This document shows positions 12,611-26,596 of a stretch of DNA of 64,000 nt, one piece after another. Below the pieces are notes generated by a model. That model did not search any database, had not been told where the DNA came from, and saw nothing but the letters and a program-made list of their open reading frames with translations. Positions within the stretch are counted from its first letter, which is position 1. Each line of letters starts with the position of its first letter. This stretch comes from Linepithema humile (Eukaryota > Arthropoda > Insecta > Hymenoptera > Formicidae). The position numbers and the translations under genes were made by a program. The stretch lies in contig NC_090129.1 in assembly GCF_040581485.1 (NCBI RefSeq), positions 35,615,264 to 35,679,263 on the forward strand, written 5' to 3'.

Positions 12611-13171
12611 TTTATTTCCATTCGGTGATAATGTTCAGAGGCTATAACAAAAATGCGCTGGATTTTTCCAACAATGTATTTTATTCAAACATTTGTTGAG
12701 AGGACTGAATGTAGACTTTTGTTATTTATTTTATAACTCAATATCTCAAGCTTTATTTCAATGGATTCAAGATGGAAACGATGCAAAAGTATTATTTACA
12801 ACAATATAATAGATATATTCCTGCAACGGATAAATTTTTTGCAATTTATAAAACGATCACTAGACGTAACACTGAAAAAAAAAGTAATTGCACCGTAATC
12901 TAGCTTTAAAAAAAAATTATGAATGCATAAGACGTCAACTAAAGATCTGTAATGTATATGATGTTGCTAATCTGTACATCTATTTACTATGATTGTGATC
13001 GTTATTCTATACATACAAACCAACAATAATACATTATATATATGTACACATCATACGATTATCATAAAGTTAAACGTAAATAATAATTTTGTAAGACTAT
13101 AAATGCAAAAGCTGGTAATTGCATAAGTACTTCATCTTGGCTTCACCTCGGTGAGATGATTTATCTCACTT
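12611..13171. other. Convergent 3' intergenic region
   Basis: AT-rich sequence between the stop codons of cytidine deaminase (plus) and TOR (minus), presumably holding both 3' UTRs. No other feature was seen. Confidence 0.5.
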
Positions 13172-16100
13172 TTACCAAAATGGACACCTGTAATATAATG
13201 AAATCTATACGCATGTTTTTTATATAATTTATACAATTGTTTCTTGCAAAAGAAATTCAAATGGTTTTTCTAAGCGAATTGTTTATATACATATATAACA
13301 TCAAAAAAAAAGATATGCATATGTTGTAAATAATAGAATGTCTAATAAATAGTTGTTTTCAAAAATTTCCAACTTCAAATAATTACGTACCATCCAATGT
13401 AGCACTGACAAAGGTTCTCGTTATTCGTAGCCTGTTGGATTAATAGATCGACTTGTCGTCGTACGCTGAGAGACTCTTCGTGCGAAAAATCGCGTCCCGT
13501 CAATTTGTCCCTGACTCTCGTTATAATAGCTAAAGCTTTCTTGTTCAGCGCTTCCGGTTGATTATCAGCTGCGAACATTGCAAAAACAGATGTTGCATAC
13601 ATCATGGAATAAAAATGATGTGACAGATGATTTAAAATCCCTAACAGCTGGAATTTTTAAATCAATTATAATCAAAAAGATTTATAAAGTTTTGACCTTT
13701 ATCAATACTTTGATATCAATGTGATGTATGTTGCAATATGATAACGTTAAGCATTAATGTAAAGGTAAAAATTTCATAATTTTATTATTTGATTAATGTA
13801 AATTAAAACATGTGTGTATAATCTTTACCTCCGTTTTCGATGCTACACGGTACACCTTTTTTTGGCAATGTGGCGGTAAGAGAATCCAGCATATCACCAT
13901 GTTCCTGACTGCTGCTGGCGCTCATACCCTGAGCATCCGATCGCTTGCCTTTGGGCACTGCATTGTCCATCAATCTCCAATTGAGAAGAGGATCGTAAAC
14001 GAACGCTTCTAGGACCGCCATTAGGCTGTCCTTGTTTCGATGCAACACAGACATCACGGACTCGCAAGTTCTTCTATAAGTTCCCTCGATACCAGTCACC
14101 TCCATCGCGTTGATTAGCATTCGCGTCAACCGGAACGGTATCTTCTCCGGGAATTTTTCGCGCGTCATCGCCACCTCGAAACAATCTCCAAAGTCAATGT
14201 GCAAGATTTTACCGCTGAGACGATCCAGCATCAAGTTAGACGGATGTCGATCGCCAAGACCGAGTATATATCCCACCATAGACATCACAGCCAGAGAGCG
14301 CGTGTAATTCGTCCTGCGATCGAACCATACCTCGCTCGACGGCGACTTTAGCCACAAAAGTCGCGCCAAATCGTCGCCATGCGTATGCTCGAGCGCGTGT
14401 TCGAACACTTCGACTTTTTGCATAAGCATGAGATGATCGTAATCGGGTGCCATCTAAAAGATGAAAGATATGAGTTGTGAGAAAAGAGAAAATATAATCT
14501 ACAAAAATTAAGGGTTATTGATGAAATAAAAAAAAAAATTTTTTTAAATTAAAAAAAAAGCGACAGAACACGGATGTTGGCGCGCAAAATATTACAATAC
14601 GTTACATTCTGTTATAAATGAATAAGTTATATATTCTTATATATAAAATCTGTTGCACACTCGTAACTGCTTGCTTACTCGTAACATTATCCTATGTTCG
14701 ATGTTCAGTAATATCTTTTTCTTCTCCCTGTAATCTCTAATAAGAGTATGAAGCGTATCACAATGCGGCACCCAGCCGATAAGCCCACTGTTTGTGGACA
14801 ACGGGATCACAGCGTATCTCTAAACACAAAATCGCGAGTTAACAAAGTAGTGTATAATTCACATACACACACACATAGACATAGAGACATTTCCATTTCT
14901 ATTGCAATAATTATATAAACTTACTTGAATAGTAAGATTTCTTCGGAATGTATCCGGGTCGTGTAACAAAAGAGTGTTTACCAGACCGAATAATTGCATC
15001 ACCCTTTCATCTTGTCTTAAATCTTCGTGACCTTTTAGTAGGAACATATAATCCTTACCGTTGCTACCTGCAAAATACATCAAAGTAAGTTAATGCTATT
15101 TGTTCCACACTTTTAGATTTAATTGTCGCAACATTTTCATCGAATTTACTTTCAAACAACAACAACAACAACTGCACCTTTAATGCACAGCTTCCTCGGT
15201 CTCTGTTTGCTAGTTATCACTTGCATAGAGCTATGAATGCTCGCTATTCTCACTATAGGTTGGCCGGGACTGTAGCTTCCTGGTACAGCCAGCTCCAAGT
15301 CTCGACAGAGCAGCAACTTCGGACTAACGTATTGCAGTTCCAAACTGGTCAGTTGCGGCAATTGTCGAGAAATCCTCCGGAATACGTGATAATACAAATC
15401 CCAAGCCTGATTCAAATCTCTGACGTTTCGAGACGCTTTGTATCTGTGACACCATTCTTGCGCCTCCATTAAATCCCTTCCATAAGCCTGATTGAAAGAC
15501 GTCTCTTTCAAAGTTTGCGGCCCCCTTTCGAGCATAGCGTGTAACGGTTCCAACGTATCGAACATGCCCCGAACATTCCTCTCGCCAAAGTACAATCTAC
15601 TAGCTTCCTCCAAGCCTTCGTGCCACAATTCGTGCCACAAGATCGCGACCCTGATGAGCTCATCGCTCGCCATCATCGCCTGTTGAACCAACGTCGGACT
15701 GTGCTCGCACATGCTCTTCAAGATTTTGTTGGCTGCGGTCTTCCTCGCGTGACTGGCGCTCTTCGAGGCCACCGTCAATGGATAAACTAAAGCCTGAGGA
15801 TGTGTCTTTCCTATATCTATGAGAAGATGGTGTATGCTACGGCCGACCAGCCTAGGTGTATCGATCCTGGCTATGAGCTGCGGGATCACTTGCAGCCACG
15901 TATTTATCTCTATTAACCTCTTGCCCTCGACAACAGCTTCGTTCACCTCCGTCGACTGGCCGTAATCGAACCAGAGCGTCAGCAGACGGAGGGTGTCCTG
16001 TAAGGAATTGCCATCCGACAAATTGATGGACCTGAAGAACCCCTCGACAGCTGGAACAGTGAATTGAGATATATATTGCGAGCCGGAGAGATTATTGCGC

Positions 16101-19100
16101 GCTCCATTGCCGGGTGCGGTTTCCGCAGCCGCGGAATTGTTGCCCTGTTGATGCTTGTAGAATAAAACTGTCTCGTAGTTGGTGTAAGCGAAGGCGTGCC
16201 ACGCTTTGTACCACGTGGGATCGTGTTCCGTCGCGGCGGCGTAGTAAGACAGTACCGCGGGAATGGAGTGCTCGTTTATGCCTTGCAAAGCCTCCAGCCA
16301 CTCGCCGAGCTTGAGGTAACATCTCGCGAGCAGTCTCTTCTTGCTCTCGTGCTGCTTCTCGTCCTCTTGATTTATTATCGCTGACGTGGCTGGCTGTAAG
16401 TAAGACTGCACGAAGCGCTGCAACTGACCGTAAGCTTCCTCGCGCTTGTTCGCGACCCACAAGTGTTTGCAGTAAGCGAACGTTACTTGCGGATGAGTCG
16501 TCGGCAGTGGCTGATCTGGAGTCAAAGAGGGATCCATACCCATCAACATCACCAGTGTCTTGTGACACAGCATCAAGCTGCCACTCTTCCGGCAAAGACT
16601 GGCATATTTCAGCCACGTGTACATATCGTCCTGCGGCGAAACCACCAACGTATGCACCTGTATGATCTTCTGCCAGTCCTCCACTATCCTCTGCCCACCC
16701 TGAAGCCTCTCCCACCACATGGCCTTGATGGCCGCCCTCCGTTCCGGCACCAGCTTGAACTGTATCACCTCCTCCAATTCGGCCAGCTTCTGCACCTCCA
16801 CCATGGCATTGTACGCTCGCTGATAGCTCTCGCCAGCCATGGCGGTCAGCTCGGTGTCCAGCAGATCCCTGGCACTGTCGATAAGCTGATGCGCGACGTT
16901 GTACTGCTCGTCGTGGATCGCCAACACCGCTCTGTAAAACGCTCCGTCCTGCGTGTCCTTCGATATCAGTGAGACGTACCTCTGCATACTCTCCCATTGA
17001 CCTAGACCCCACGCCGCGGCTGCTGCCATCCTCGCCATCCTCTGCTTGATATCGTCCATTTGATTCGACCATTGTTTCGTAGCAACTTCGTGCAGTTGAC
17101 CCCATTCGCCGAGAGCCTCCAGACAACGCATCTGTCCCAAGGTGGACTCCACATCCGTGCAGTCGCTCTCAAGCCGTTCCTGGTACAGCTGCAACGCCTT
17201 GTCCCAGTTGTGAAGTTTCTCGTACCAACGTACCTGAACTTTTAGATCCTGCTGATTGTGTTGATTCATCACGTATTCCAGCAAGCCTTCGGCCGCCTCT
17301 TTTTGCTGCAGTTTGTTATTGATGGAGATCAAGGACTCGAATACGCTGCTGCTTCTGCTCTTGTGAAATTCGTCCTCCTTGTAGTGCAACGCCTTGGCGT
17401 ATGCGCGACAATGCATAGCCGTATCCCCCAGGATCTTGTTATCCAACGGCAAAGGACCCTTGTCGCAGTGCTCCATAAATTCGGCTAGATTCAGAATGGT
17501 CTGCGTCACCTCGGTAGGCAGATCCGGAACCATCAACGCTTGATGCAGAGTCTGTATTAGTTCCGTGCGATAATTCTCGTTCAATTCGGTCCAGCACGAG
17601 ACGAATGCCGCGTTAAACAAATCGCGTGGCAATACGGCGTATGTTTGCGCCAGCGCCCAGCACGATCTAAGAGCCGGCGACGGGGATTCCTTGAGCAAAC
17701 CGATGGAGAAGCATCGCAGCCACTCGAGCCAGTCGTCCTTGGACACTCGGCGCGTTGCCGTCCATGCTTTCTGCAAGTTCGAAGCCGATACGTGTAGCCT
17801 CTTGATTGTTGTTGTTTCCGAGGGCGTGAGGGAAAGCTCGCGATTCTTGTTGCGCGAATGTCGCAGTCTCATCAGCAGGAAATCCTCGCCGTCCGCCACG
17901 GTCGTGTCGGTGAGAATTTTGTCGACTAGAACGTCGTACCTGAAAATATTTACTTTTAGAGAAAGATTGCAAAGATCACGGAGCGCGGAGAATCATATAG
18001 ATAGTAAGAGATTTCTTCCGTCTGTTGAAAAACAAATACAAAGCGATGAAAAGGAGTTCGTACCTGGAATTGACTATCTTGTGCTTTGTCATAATTTTCT
18101 GAACCAGCACGATAAAGATTTGATATTTTTTGCCCAGTTGCATTACGACAGCGCAAAGCGTGTCCATGGCCGTGCTTCTCAGCTCCGGGCATTGGTCCAA
18201 CGTACGCACCAGGGTGTGGACGATTCGCGATGCGAAATCCGTAAAGTCCAGCGTATCCGCCAGTAAATCGACCGTCTCGAGAGCGACTTTATTCACGGCT
18301 AGCGGGCAGTCGTTCGCGTAGAACAGCTTCACGATTGGCGGCAGAACGAGGTGCAGATAATTATCCAGATTGCTGCCGAATGTCTGCAAAGCCTGAAGCA
18401 GCTTCACCGTCACCCCGCGATCCTTGCTGTTGTCGTGCGTCAGCACCCTCAGTATCGGCGGCATCAGCTGCGGCAGGTAGATCTTGAACTCCGCGCCGAG
18501 AGCCACCGCAATCTGTTCGACTAAAAGAATCAACGTGCCCTGCAACGGACTGTTCACAGTCCAGAATTCTTTGATCAAAGCAAATATATCGTCCAAGTAG
18601 TTGCGTATATGTTGCTTCACGATGGCGATGAGAACGGCGAGTTGTTGGAACAGGAACTCTCGAAAGTTCATATCCGCCATATGTACTACATTCAAGAAGC
18701 TCGGCATCACCTGAGAGATGTACGGCACGCACTTTATACCGAGACTCTTGAATATGAAGGTCACAGCTTGTACGACCATGGTGTGATGCTGCGACAAGGT
18801 CGGCTCGCGAATGATTCTCATGAGCGTCGTGATGGCGATCGCCGGATAAAACTCCTCCAACGTGGACGGCGACATGTTCACCAGCATCTCGCTGGTCGTC
18901 AGGTCCTGAGTATTCTCCACGTCGCACTTGGTGTCGGCCATCGAGGTGAGCGTGTCCAGCTGGCAATCGATCTGCCCGAGGTTCATCTTGTGCTTGTAAG
19001 GATCCAACGCGCCCAACAATCCGAGCACTCTGATAGTCTCCCGCCTGATGATCGGCTGCTGCTCGGTCTTGAGAAAGTTAATGAGCACGTCGAGCAGGGA

Positions 19101-21512
19101 CGGGTACTGCATATACGGCTTCACCACGTGACCCGTGCTACCCACCAACTGGCCAAAAACCCAGAGCGCCACTCCCCTCTTCTCAGGCGAGCTGGCATCC
19201 ACCAGCATCTCGAGCAATATCGACGAGAGCTCGGGCATCCATTGCTGCATCTCGGCGCCGTTCACCTCTGCCAAGTCACCGATCGCGCGCAGAACGGCCA
19301 GTATTACACCGGGATTCGGATCGGATTCCTTCAGCTTCGGTACGAGGACCTTCAAGATTGGCTCCATGTACGGTCGGACGAGTCTCGGCGCGGTGACAAC
19401 CAGATGATCCAACATCCGCGCGGCCTGCTCCTTGTTACGGCCCATTCCCGAATGCTCCAACTCCGTGAGAAAGTGCACCAAAGTCTTTCTCAACGACGGC
19501 ATGACGTAAGCAGGATTTAACGTGCTGAGTCGCCCGACGGTGCGAACCGCCAGTTCTCTTATCTCAAACATCTCGTCGTTCATAGCGATAAACAGGGCGG
19601 ATAAATTTTCCGCCTGCGCCAGCTGCACATCGAAGGAATCGTCCAACGAGGCCAACACCCACAGACGAACATCGGGATCCGTGTCGGTGATACCCACCAC
19701 CAGCAGTTTGTCGAGAACGGTCGAGACGGTGGTGGTCACTGTAGGACCAGACTGATTCAACGTTAATCTCAGTAATCTGGAACACGTCTTCACAGCTTCC
19801 AGCCGGACTTCCGCCTGTTCCGACGTCAAAAGCTCCGCGCATCTCTTGACAAACTGCAACAGCGGATTATTATCAAAGTTGAACGTGCCGAGAGTCTTGA
19901 GCGCGAGTACCGTCGACGAGACGTCGTCCGCTGTGGCGTTAGGGCTGCTCGCCGTCCACGGAGCTCCGGGGTGTCTCAACGGCTTTTGCATCAACACCTG
20001 GGATAACATTCGCAAGAGACCTTGAGATATATCCACTTGCAAAGACGGAATGCTGTGCGCCAGTTCTCTCAGCGCCGTCGTCAATATCGGGCTCAATCCC
20101 GTTTGAAACATGGGATCCAACAAGTCTCTAACATCGGAGGCTATGACTTGCTTGACCGCGTGACTGAGCAGAGTAATGCAGACGAATACCGCCGGTTCCA
20201 GAGTGATGCGTTTCTTGCTCGGCGTTTCCTTGGACGGCAACAAGCTCTTGATCACTTCCATGATTTTTGGAAGATACGGATTTATCGCGTCTTCCACCGC
20301 CACGGCTATAAAACCAATCGACGTGAAGGCGGCGTAGCGGTCCTTCTCGCGGCTGCGTAAAATCAACAGAAGATACGCCAAAGACTCCTTCAGATGTTCC
20401 TTGATAAATTTTTCCTTATTAAACGCAGCGAGTCTCGGTAGTAGCATCATAAGAGCGTGCTGAATATGCGGATTTCTAGATATCTTCTGATTCATAACGT
20501 CGTTGTAAATATCGTCCAGCCTTTCTTGCATCAGACACCTGCAAACCGCTGATTCGTGCGCCGGATATAATGTATGTTGAGACGCGGAGGCGTTCTGAGT
20601 AGAACCGGCCCACTTGGACACTATTGTTGTCTTCAGGCGTGGCATCAACGAAAGTATATCGTTTTCATTTTGCGTAGAACCGTTCAATCTCTCCATTAGA
20701 GCTTCATAATTCCTCTCCCACTGCACGTTGCTGCATCTCAGAAGCTCATTCAGTACCAGCAATGAGCCGTGTATTCGATCGTCTCTATTGATGCCTCTTT
20801 CCTTAGTGTGAACTTCTGCAAATCCATCTATCACTTCGTCGTAGCACTGCTTGTACCATTGGGACTTGTGCATCTGCTTCGCCGTTTCTCTCTGAGCGGT
20901 GACTATAAGCGCTGCTCTCAAAGCTTCCACAGCACCTTCTCGTATAGCAGGTTTAGGATCGTGTATAGCGTTGAATATCAACTCGAAAAACGGCGTGACT
21001 TGTTGAAAGAAGTACGTTGGCACAGAGACAGCGAGTTCCCTCAGCACGAGCACGGCGGCGTGTTTTCTACCCTCGTGTCTGTCTGCGCCAAGCCATTCAA
21101 AGGCACGTTTCACTTCAAATTCCACATATTCGGCAGTATAAGTGCCCGATACTAATGCCAACTTTCCAACAGTCTTTGCGGCTAATTGCATAACGCCCAC
21201 GTCATTGGAAGGTATCAAGTTTCTAAGATAATTGGCAAACCGTACCGTTCGTGTATTAAAATTACCTACGTCTGCTCCTATAAGGCAAACTATGGCTAGT
21301 ATACCACCTTTCTTCTCGTTTATGTCAGAGGCGGATACCATTTCAAATATATGATGATTAAATTCGTCCATAAAAGCTGTAATCTCTTCCTGCGACGCTT
21401 CTCGCAATTCTCTCTTAACGTACAGACACAAATCGCGTGCCGCTTTATTACGTGCCTCGTCATTTCTCGACTTGAGTCGTTGAACAAACTGTTGCATCAC
21501 CGTACTCGACAT
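13172..21512 (-). CDS. Tor: Serine/threonine kinase TOR (target of rapamycin)
   Basis: Seven coding exons in order: 18064-21512, 15178-17939, 14925-15067, 14679-14819, 13829-14453, 13391-13568, 13172-13187. They total 7314 nt and 2437 aa. The start MSSTVMQQFVQRLKSRNDEA aligns with the mTOR N-terminus; an in-frame ATG 11 codons upstream was not chosen. HEAT repeats fill exon 1 and FAT most of exon 2. The FRB domain holds LWHEGLEEASRLYFGERN with the rapamycin-contact Ser near residue 1930. The kinase core has GDRHPSN (D2233) and DFG (D2252). FATC ends in CQCYIGWCPFW, the last four residues coming from a 16-nt terminal exon. TOR is the growth kinase of TORC1/TORC2. Only six introns interrupt the coding sequence, far fewer than in vertebrates. 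Confidence 0.97.
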
Positions 21513-22385
21513 TGTTTTGGATGTATAAATCAAGGTGTAAAACATAGCAATTTCATTAGATGTCTATCGTCTAATAACTGAAAAAACAATTTGGTTATTA
21601 ACCGCAAGCGAAAAAGTGAGGTTAAGTTACGAGAAATATCGTATAATTTTCGCTATACCTATTTGACATTATACAGATTTCTCATTGTGGCGCAGCATTG
21701 TCACCAACAATGCGTTTGCTTCTGTTTTTTTGGCTGAAAGAATCGTTATCCATACAGAAACGAAACTAATTTAACCCTGTAAACATGCCACATCTTTGAT
21801 TTCTCGTGCTGCAATTATTCTGATTATAGTTTGTATTTCTCCTTTTTTATATTAATCTGACAAATTAGAATAGCTACCTTTGCGTCGAAACTAAATGCTG
21901 CTTATCTCAACACGGCTAAGAACACGGTTAATAAGAAAACTAATATTTCTTCCAGGCCTACAAGATTCATAGTCTTACTCATAACCTTAAAAGCGTATGG
22001 AGCGTTGTATCGAAAAGTCGACTCATTGCGCATGCGCGATATATACCATTTATCAAGAGGAAGCACACATCTAAGAGCAACAATAAAAAAACCAATTACT
22101 TTCATCCAGTAATTTAAAAAAAAATTATTAAAAATGCCATTGTTGCTCAAACTTATTCGAATATCGTAGTCCTGTACTTTTAACATAATTATTATTATTA
22201 TTTTCTCTCGTACAAATACATAATTAATATACACACAATACACTTAACATATAGTACCTTTAATAAATAATACAAGACAGCAGAAGATTAAAATCAATCG
22301 ACCTTTCCTTGATTTTATTTACAAACTTATAGTAAGACATTTTTGCAAATAGTTTTTCAGAATTGTGTCGTAATTAAATTTTCAT
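21513..22385. other. TOR 5' region and Prp6 3' region
   Basis: This region lies upstream of TOR and downstream of Prp6, both leftward. A minus-strand open frame of 113 codons (21902-22243) with a hydrophobic tail lies here. It shows no family resemblance and biased Ile/Phe content from AT-rich DNA, so it is not called as a gene. Confidence 0.4.
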
Positions 22386-25300
22386 TTATATGGGAATGGG
22401 CAATTCCTTTGCTACTAATATTAAGATCTGATCTATACTCAGGCACCAATTTGCTATATCTTTGGAAACTTTGCACCAATGTTCGCCGTGATGAGGTTCC
22501 GCAGCGATGCATCTCTTCTTTACATCTTCCTGCTGTTCTTCCGTGCCGTTTAATAATTCGAATTTATAAAAATATGCCCACGCATCGCCTAAATCTGGAT
22601 CTATCTTCACCGTCCGATTGAACCAATCTCTGCACTTTGAAATCTTATGCTCGCACCAAAATAATCTGTAACGGAGAAATTCGTATAATTTTCGCATCAT
22701 TTTTCACTCCAATTATTTAGAATGTAAAAGGATGTAAATTACTTTTACACCCTAAATAATAAGTAGTAATTAAATGCTTTTACAACTTAAATAAACGTAA
22801 ACTCACTTTGATACTGCCAAGAGAACATGTGGATCATGTTCGCATTTCTTGAGAGCGTCCACGCTTTTAGTTTTTCGTTGAGGTCGTGGTTCCATAAAAA
22901 TTGCCTCCGCCCAGAGTAGACCAGATGTGGGGCATTCTTGTAACGCCTTAGCCATTAACGTATTCGCCATATCGCGCACACCACCGCTTTTCAATTCGTT
23001 CCGTATAGATTCCAGCCATAATTCCGCATTTTTAGGATTCTTAAGCCTGGCTTTCTCTAGAACTGAACGCGCTTTGGTCACTTGGTTCTTCCTATGCTCC
23101 AATTGAGCCAACAGACGCCATATAGGTATCGAATTTGGGCATTTCTTAATCTGCAAAATATACAAAAAAATTTGTCTTTATACACGCGCTTGCACTTACA
23201 TTAAATTTGCGTGAAAGATCACTTACCGCCTGGTTGTACGTCTCTATCGCCTTGTCCAGATGGCCCTGCTGTTCTTCAATTTGACCTTTCATCAACCATA
23301 ACTTAGGAAAGTCGTCGAAAGCTTCGAGGGCCTCCTTTAAAAGATGCAACGCAGCTTCAAGATTGTTAAGAGCCCACTCCAACTTGGCACTTTTCATCAT
23401 CACTCTCGGTGTCGGCGCCGAGGCTCTAGCTTTCGCCAATAAACGTCGCGCTCTTTCATATTCCGAGTTTTCGGACTCGAGTTTTACAGCAGCCAACCAA
23501 ATCTCTTCGGAATTCGGATTAGCTTGAAAGGCGAGAGACAAAATACCTCTAGCTGCTGGTACGTCGCCCTGAAAAGAAAAATGAAATTGAGAATGAAAAA
23601 GAAATAAAGGTCGAATTAAATGCGAATCAAAAGTTTGTATGTGAATGAACTCACAGCCAGCCACTTTGATTTTGCACCCATCAACCAGAGCACTTCGCTC
23701 TTAGGGCAATGGGCGACTGCTCTTTGCAACAGTGCTTCCAGAGATTCTCGCGTTCCATATGTCTTCTCAAAATAAGCTGCGCGCAGCCAAATTGATTTCT
23801 TGCTGGGAAACGTCGTTAATGCATACGCATAAACAGCTCTGGCGCATTCCAATGCTCCTTGTTGAGCACACTGCAAATAACATATTCTTAAATATATGCA
23901 AATTAATCCCTGCAGAAATATTCACATCATTCTCAACAACTTGAAAATGATAGAGAAATAATAAGAAACCTTACGGTTTCCGCGTCTTCCATCCAAGTGT
24001 GTTTCCTGTCCTCCTCTTCCACTCCGAAGCCGATAATAGCTTTGACGATAACCTGGCAACAATGCACCGCTCCTGCTTTCTCAGCTTCCATAGCTTCCTT
24101 AAACCAATGCTCCCTGTTGATTTCTACGCCATTCGCACTCAACGAGGATATGGCGCGATCGATGATCTTTTCCACCATGTGTTTGTTGCCATTCGCCTCC
24201 TCCAACTTTGCAGCGGTAGTCCAAATTTGTCTGTCGGTCGGGATGTTCTCTCGGGCCTTGTTCAACACTTTTCTCGCGTTGTCGTAAGTCTCTAATCTAG
24301 CGAGAGCGAGCCATAGATCTACACTAGTCGGACAACACTCGACCGCACGGCTGAGCAAGATACGCGCGTCTTCGGGTTCCTCCAGTTCGACGGCTGCTTT
24401 CCACAATCGCACCGAGTTCGGGATGTGTTCCAACGCCTTTCGGTACACTTTCCTTTTCGCCTTCACTTCTATCTCCAAGTCTGCGGCTTTTATCCAGATT
24501 CTAACAGATGTCGGAATATGTCGCACTGACTGAGCTATCACCGCCTTCGCCGTGTCCGGAGGCTGCAGTCTCGCAGCTTCCAGCCACAAATCCTCTGAAG
24601 TGGGATTCACTTCGCAACCTTTCATTATTAAGTTTCTCGCTGCCTGGACCTTTCCCGTCACCTCTTCTAAACGCGCTGACGCAATCCACGCGGGAGGATG
24701 GTTTGGATTAGTCTCTCTGACGGATTTCAATAACAATCTAGCTTTCTTTATGTCGCTGCGAAAACAAGAACAAAAAATTAAACATCTGCTTACAAATTAA
24801 ACAAAGCAATTTAGAGATGTAATAGTCACTTACTTTATGTCACCACCATAAGTAGGTATCATGCTCTGCAAGTCTGTAAGGTAACCTTTTGGATCAACCA
24901 CGGTTTGGCCCTCCACAGAATCGGAAACCTGATTCAACTTCACATTCATCAGTGTGTTTCTAGCTTGTCCAATTTTCCGAAGATCAAGATCTCCTGTCGG
25001 GGTTAGCATACCGGGTGTCGCCACACCTGGCATCATGGAGGCTAGACCGCTAGACGGATCAATACTGGTAGACGTTTCACCTCCCAAATTTCTCGCTAGC
25101 ACCGAATCTGGCAATGGAGTGAATTTTTCCGCTCTTGGATTACGCTGTTTACGATTCCTAGCGTCTCCCACCTCGGGAACGTTTCTCCATTCGTCCTCTG
25201 TTACATTGACCAATTCCCTTTTTAAATCTGAGAACTGCTGCTGGATTTTTGGACGTTCTTGCCGATAGCGTTCCAATTCTTCTCTGAGACGCTTCTCTCT

Positions 25301-25921
25301 GTACTCTTTACGCTTCTCATCCATACGTTTGTCGATAGCCTCGTAAATCGCATCTGCTTCTTCATCATCTTTGTCATAGGGATCCTGACATTATCACAAC
25401 ATTATTACTTCTAGCATTGACTAGTAGTATTCTTTAGTACTTACCTTACTAAAAAGAGAACCTCCATATCCGGAAAACTCGTCATAATTTGAATCATTCA
25501 AGTCTTCCTCATCTTCCTCTTCTTCCTCCTTCTTCTTCGCACGTTTTGTGGGTGGTGCATGTCTATCATCACTGTATTCGGAATAAAATGTAATATATAA
25601 TACTTTGTATGTTTCACGTATTATTCAAGTCATAAAGAAAATATACTTTTTCTACTTACGAAACGTCATTAGCATCTCGAGCAGGACCGATGTCAGACCG
25701 TGTCGTGAATCCTGTAGCTCTACAATGTAAAAAGAGAGGTTAGATACATTCAAATCATAATTTTTACACTCATAGTTGACAATTGTATTAATATTTATAT
25801 GTATCATGTATTGCGTTAAAATTTACCCTCTGCCAACACCAGCAACATATCCCAAAGGTGCCGGTACGCCCAAAAAGTGCTTTTTATTTCGCGTATTTAG
25901 CGAAACCGAGGGAACCGCCAT
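22386..25921 (-). CDS. Prp6: Pre-mRNA-processing factor 6 (Prp6), U4/U6.U5 tri-snRNP component
   Basis: Nine coding exons in order: 25827-25921, 25661-25720, 25445-25571, 24834-25384, 23975-24755, 23655-23870, 23227-23568, 22807-23150, 22386-22665. They total 2796 nt and 931 aa. The protein starts MAVPSVSLNTRNKKHFLGVP (PRP1 N-terminal domain). It has an acidic KKKEEEEEDEEDL stretch encoded at about 25500-25540 and the NDIKKARLLLKSVRETNP motif. From about residue 280 on it is a long array of HAT/TPR helical repeats (for example LWLEAARLQP, VRLWKAAVELEEPEDARILL, ENIPTDRQIWTTAAKLEEAN). It bridges U5 and U4/U6 snRNPs during spliceosome assembly. The length fits the 941-aa human PRPF6. The C-terminus (SIDQILILVAKELPIPI) replaces the usual ending and is the least certain part. 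Confidence 0.95.
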
Positions 25922-26596
25922 TATGACCGCTTGTTATGTTGTTATGTGTAGTGTTCTTACGAAGAATTCGTATTGTATGCGATGTCTGATATGTACCAAT
26001 GACCAATAGAAAAAAAAATTTTTTTTTTTTTTTTTATTCTCTGTCTAACACCAGATTTATCCTAGAAAAATATATTTTTTATTGGATAGCAAATGGATAT
26101 TAACGCAATGTGAATCTCCCATAAAATAATCAAATAATTTAATTTAGTATTCGTGGCTCGTCCATCATACAATAATTTAAGAGAATAAATAAAGCTATAA
26201 AAGCCAGAGGCAGTTAACCTTGCTCAAATTTTTATTTTCTAAACATGTTTACAATACTAGAACAATACGTATTTAAATCAGTATGCGTGAAATATTTTGT
26301 GTGTTTATAATATATTTTGTGCAAATTTTATGATTTTCGAAAATAAGTGTTTTACGCTTCTTATGTCTCAGTAAGTAAGATATTCTAATTTCAACTTAAT
26401 GGAATCAATGTTTAAAAAAGTCTATACAGGGAAATCCTTGTTTCTACTCAATCACTTTTATTATTTCAGAGATTATATTCCTAATGTAATTCCTTGGTTA
26501 CATTTAATTCTATAGTTATCGAAACGTCAGTTAATTTATAATCAATTGAATTGCTTGAGTTATATTCACTTTGTCTTTCTGCTTCAATCAATCAAT
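25922..26596. other. Intergenic region upstream of Prp6
   Basis: AT-rich DNA with A and T runs at about 26009-26035. It should contain the Prp6 promoter and the 3' UTR of the secreted-protein gene. Nothing else was recognised. Confidence 0.45.

Noticed and set aside
16092..17126. Long alternative-frame open frame (344 codons) on the minus strand within TOR
   Set aside because: Lies wholly inside the FAT-coding exon in another frame; low-complexity Gly/Arg/Ser composition; a shadow of the real frame.
18609..19520. 303-codon open frame on the plus strand opposite TOR
   Set aside because: Antisense to the HEAT-coding exon, Arg/His/Leu-rich composition typical of a codon-bias shadow.
21902..22243. 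113-codon minus-strand open frame with a hydrophobic tail upstream of TOR
   Set aside because: No splice or promoter support and no family similarity; composition reflects AT-rich DNA.
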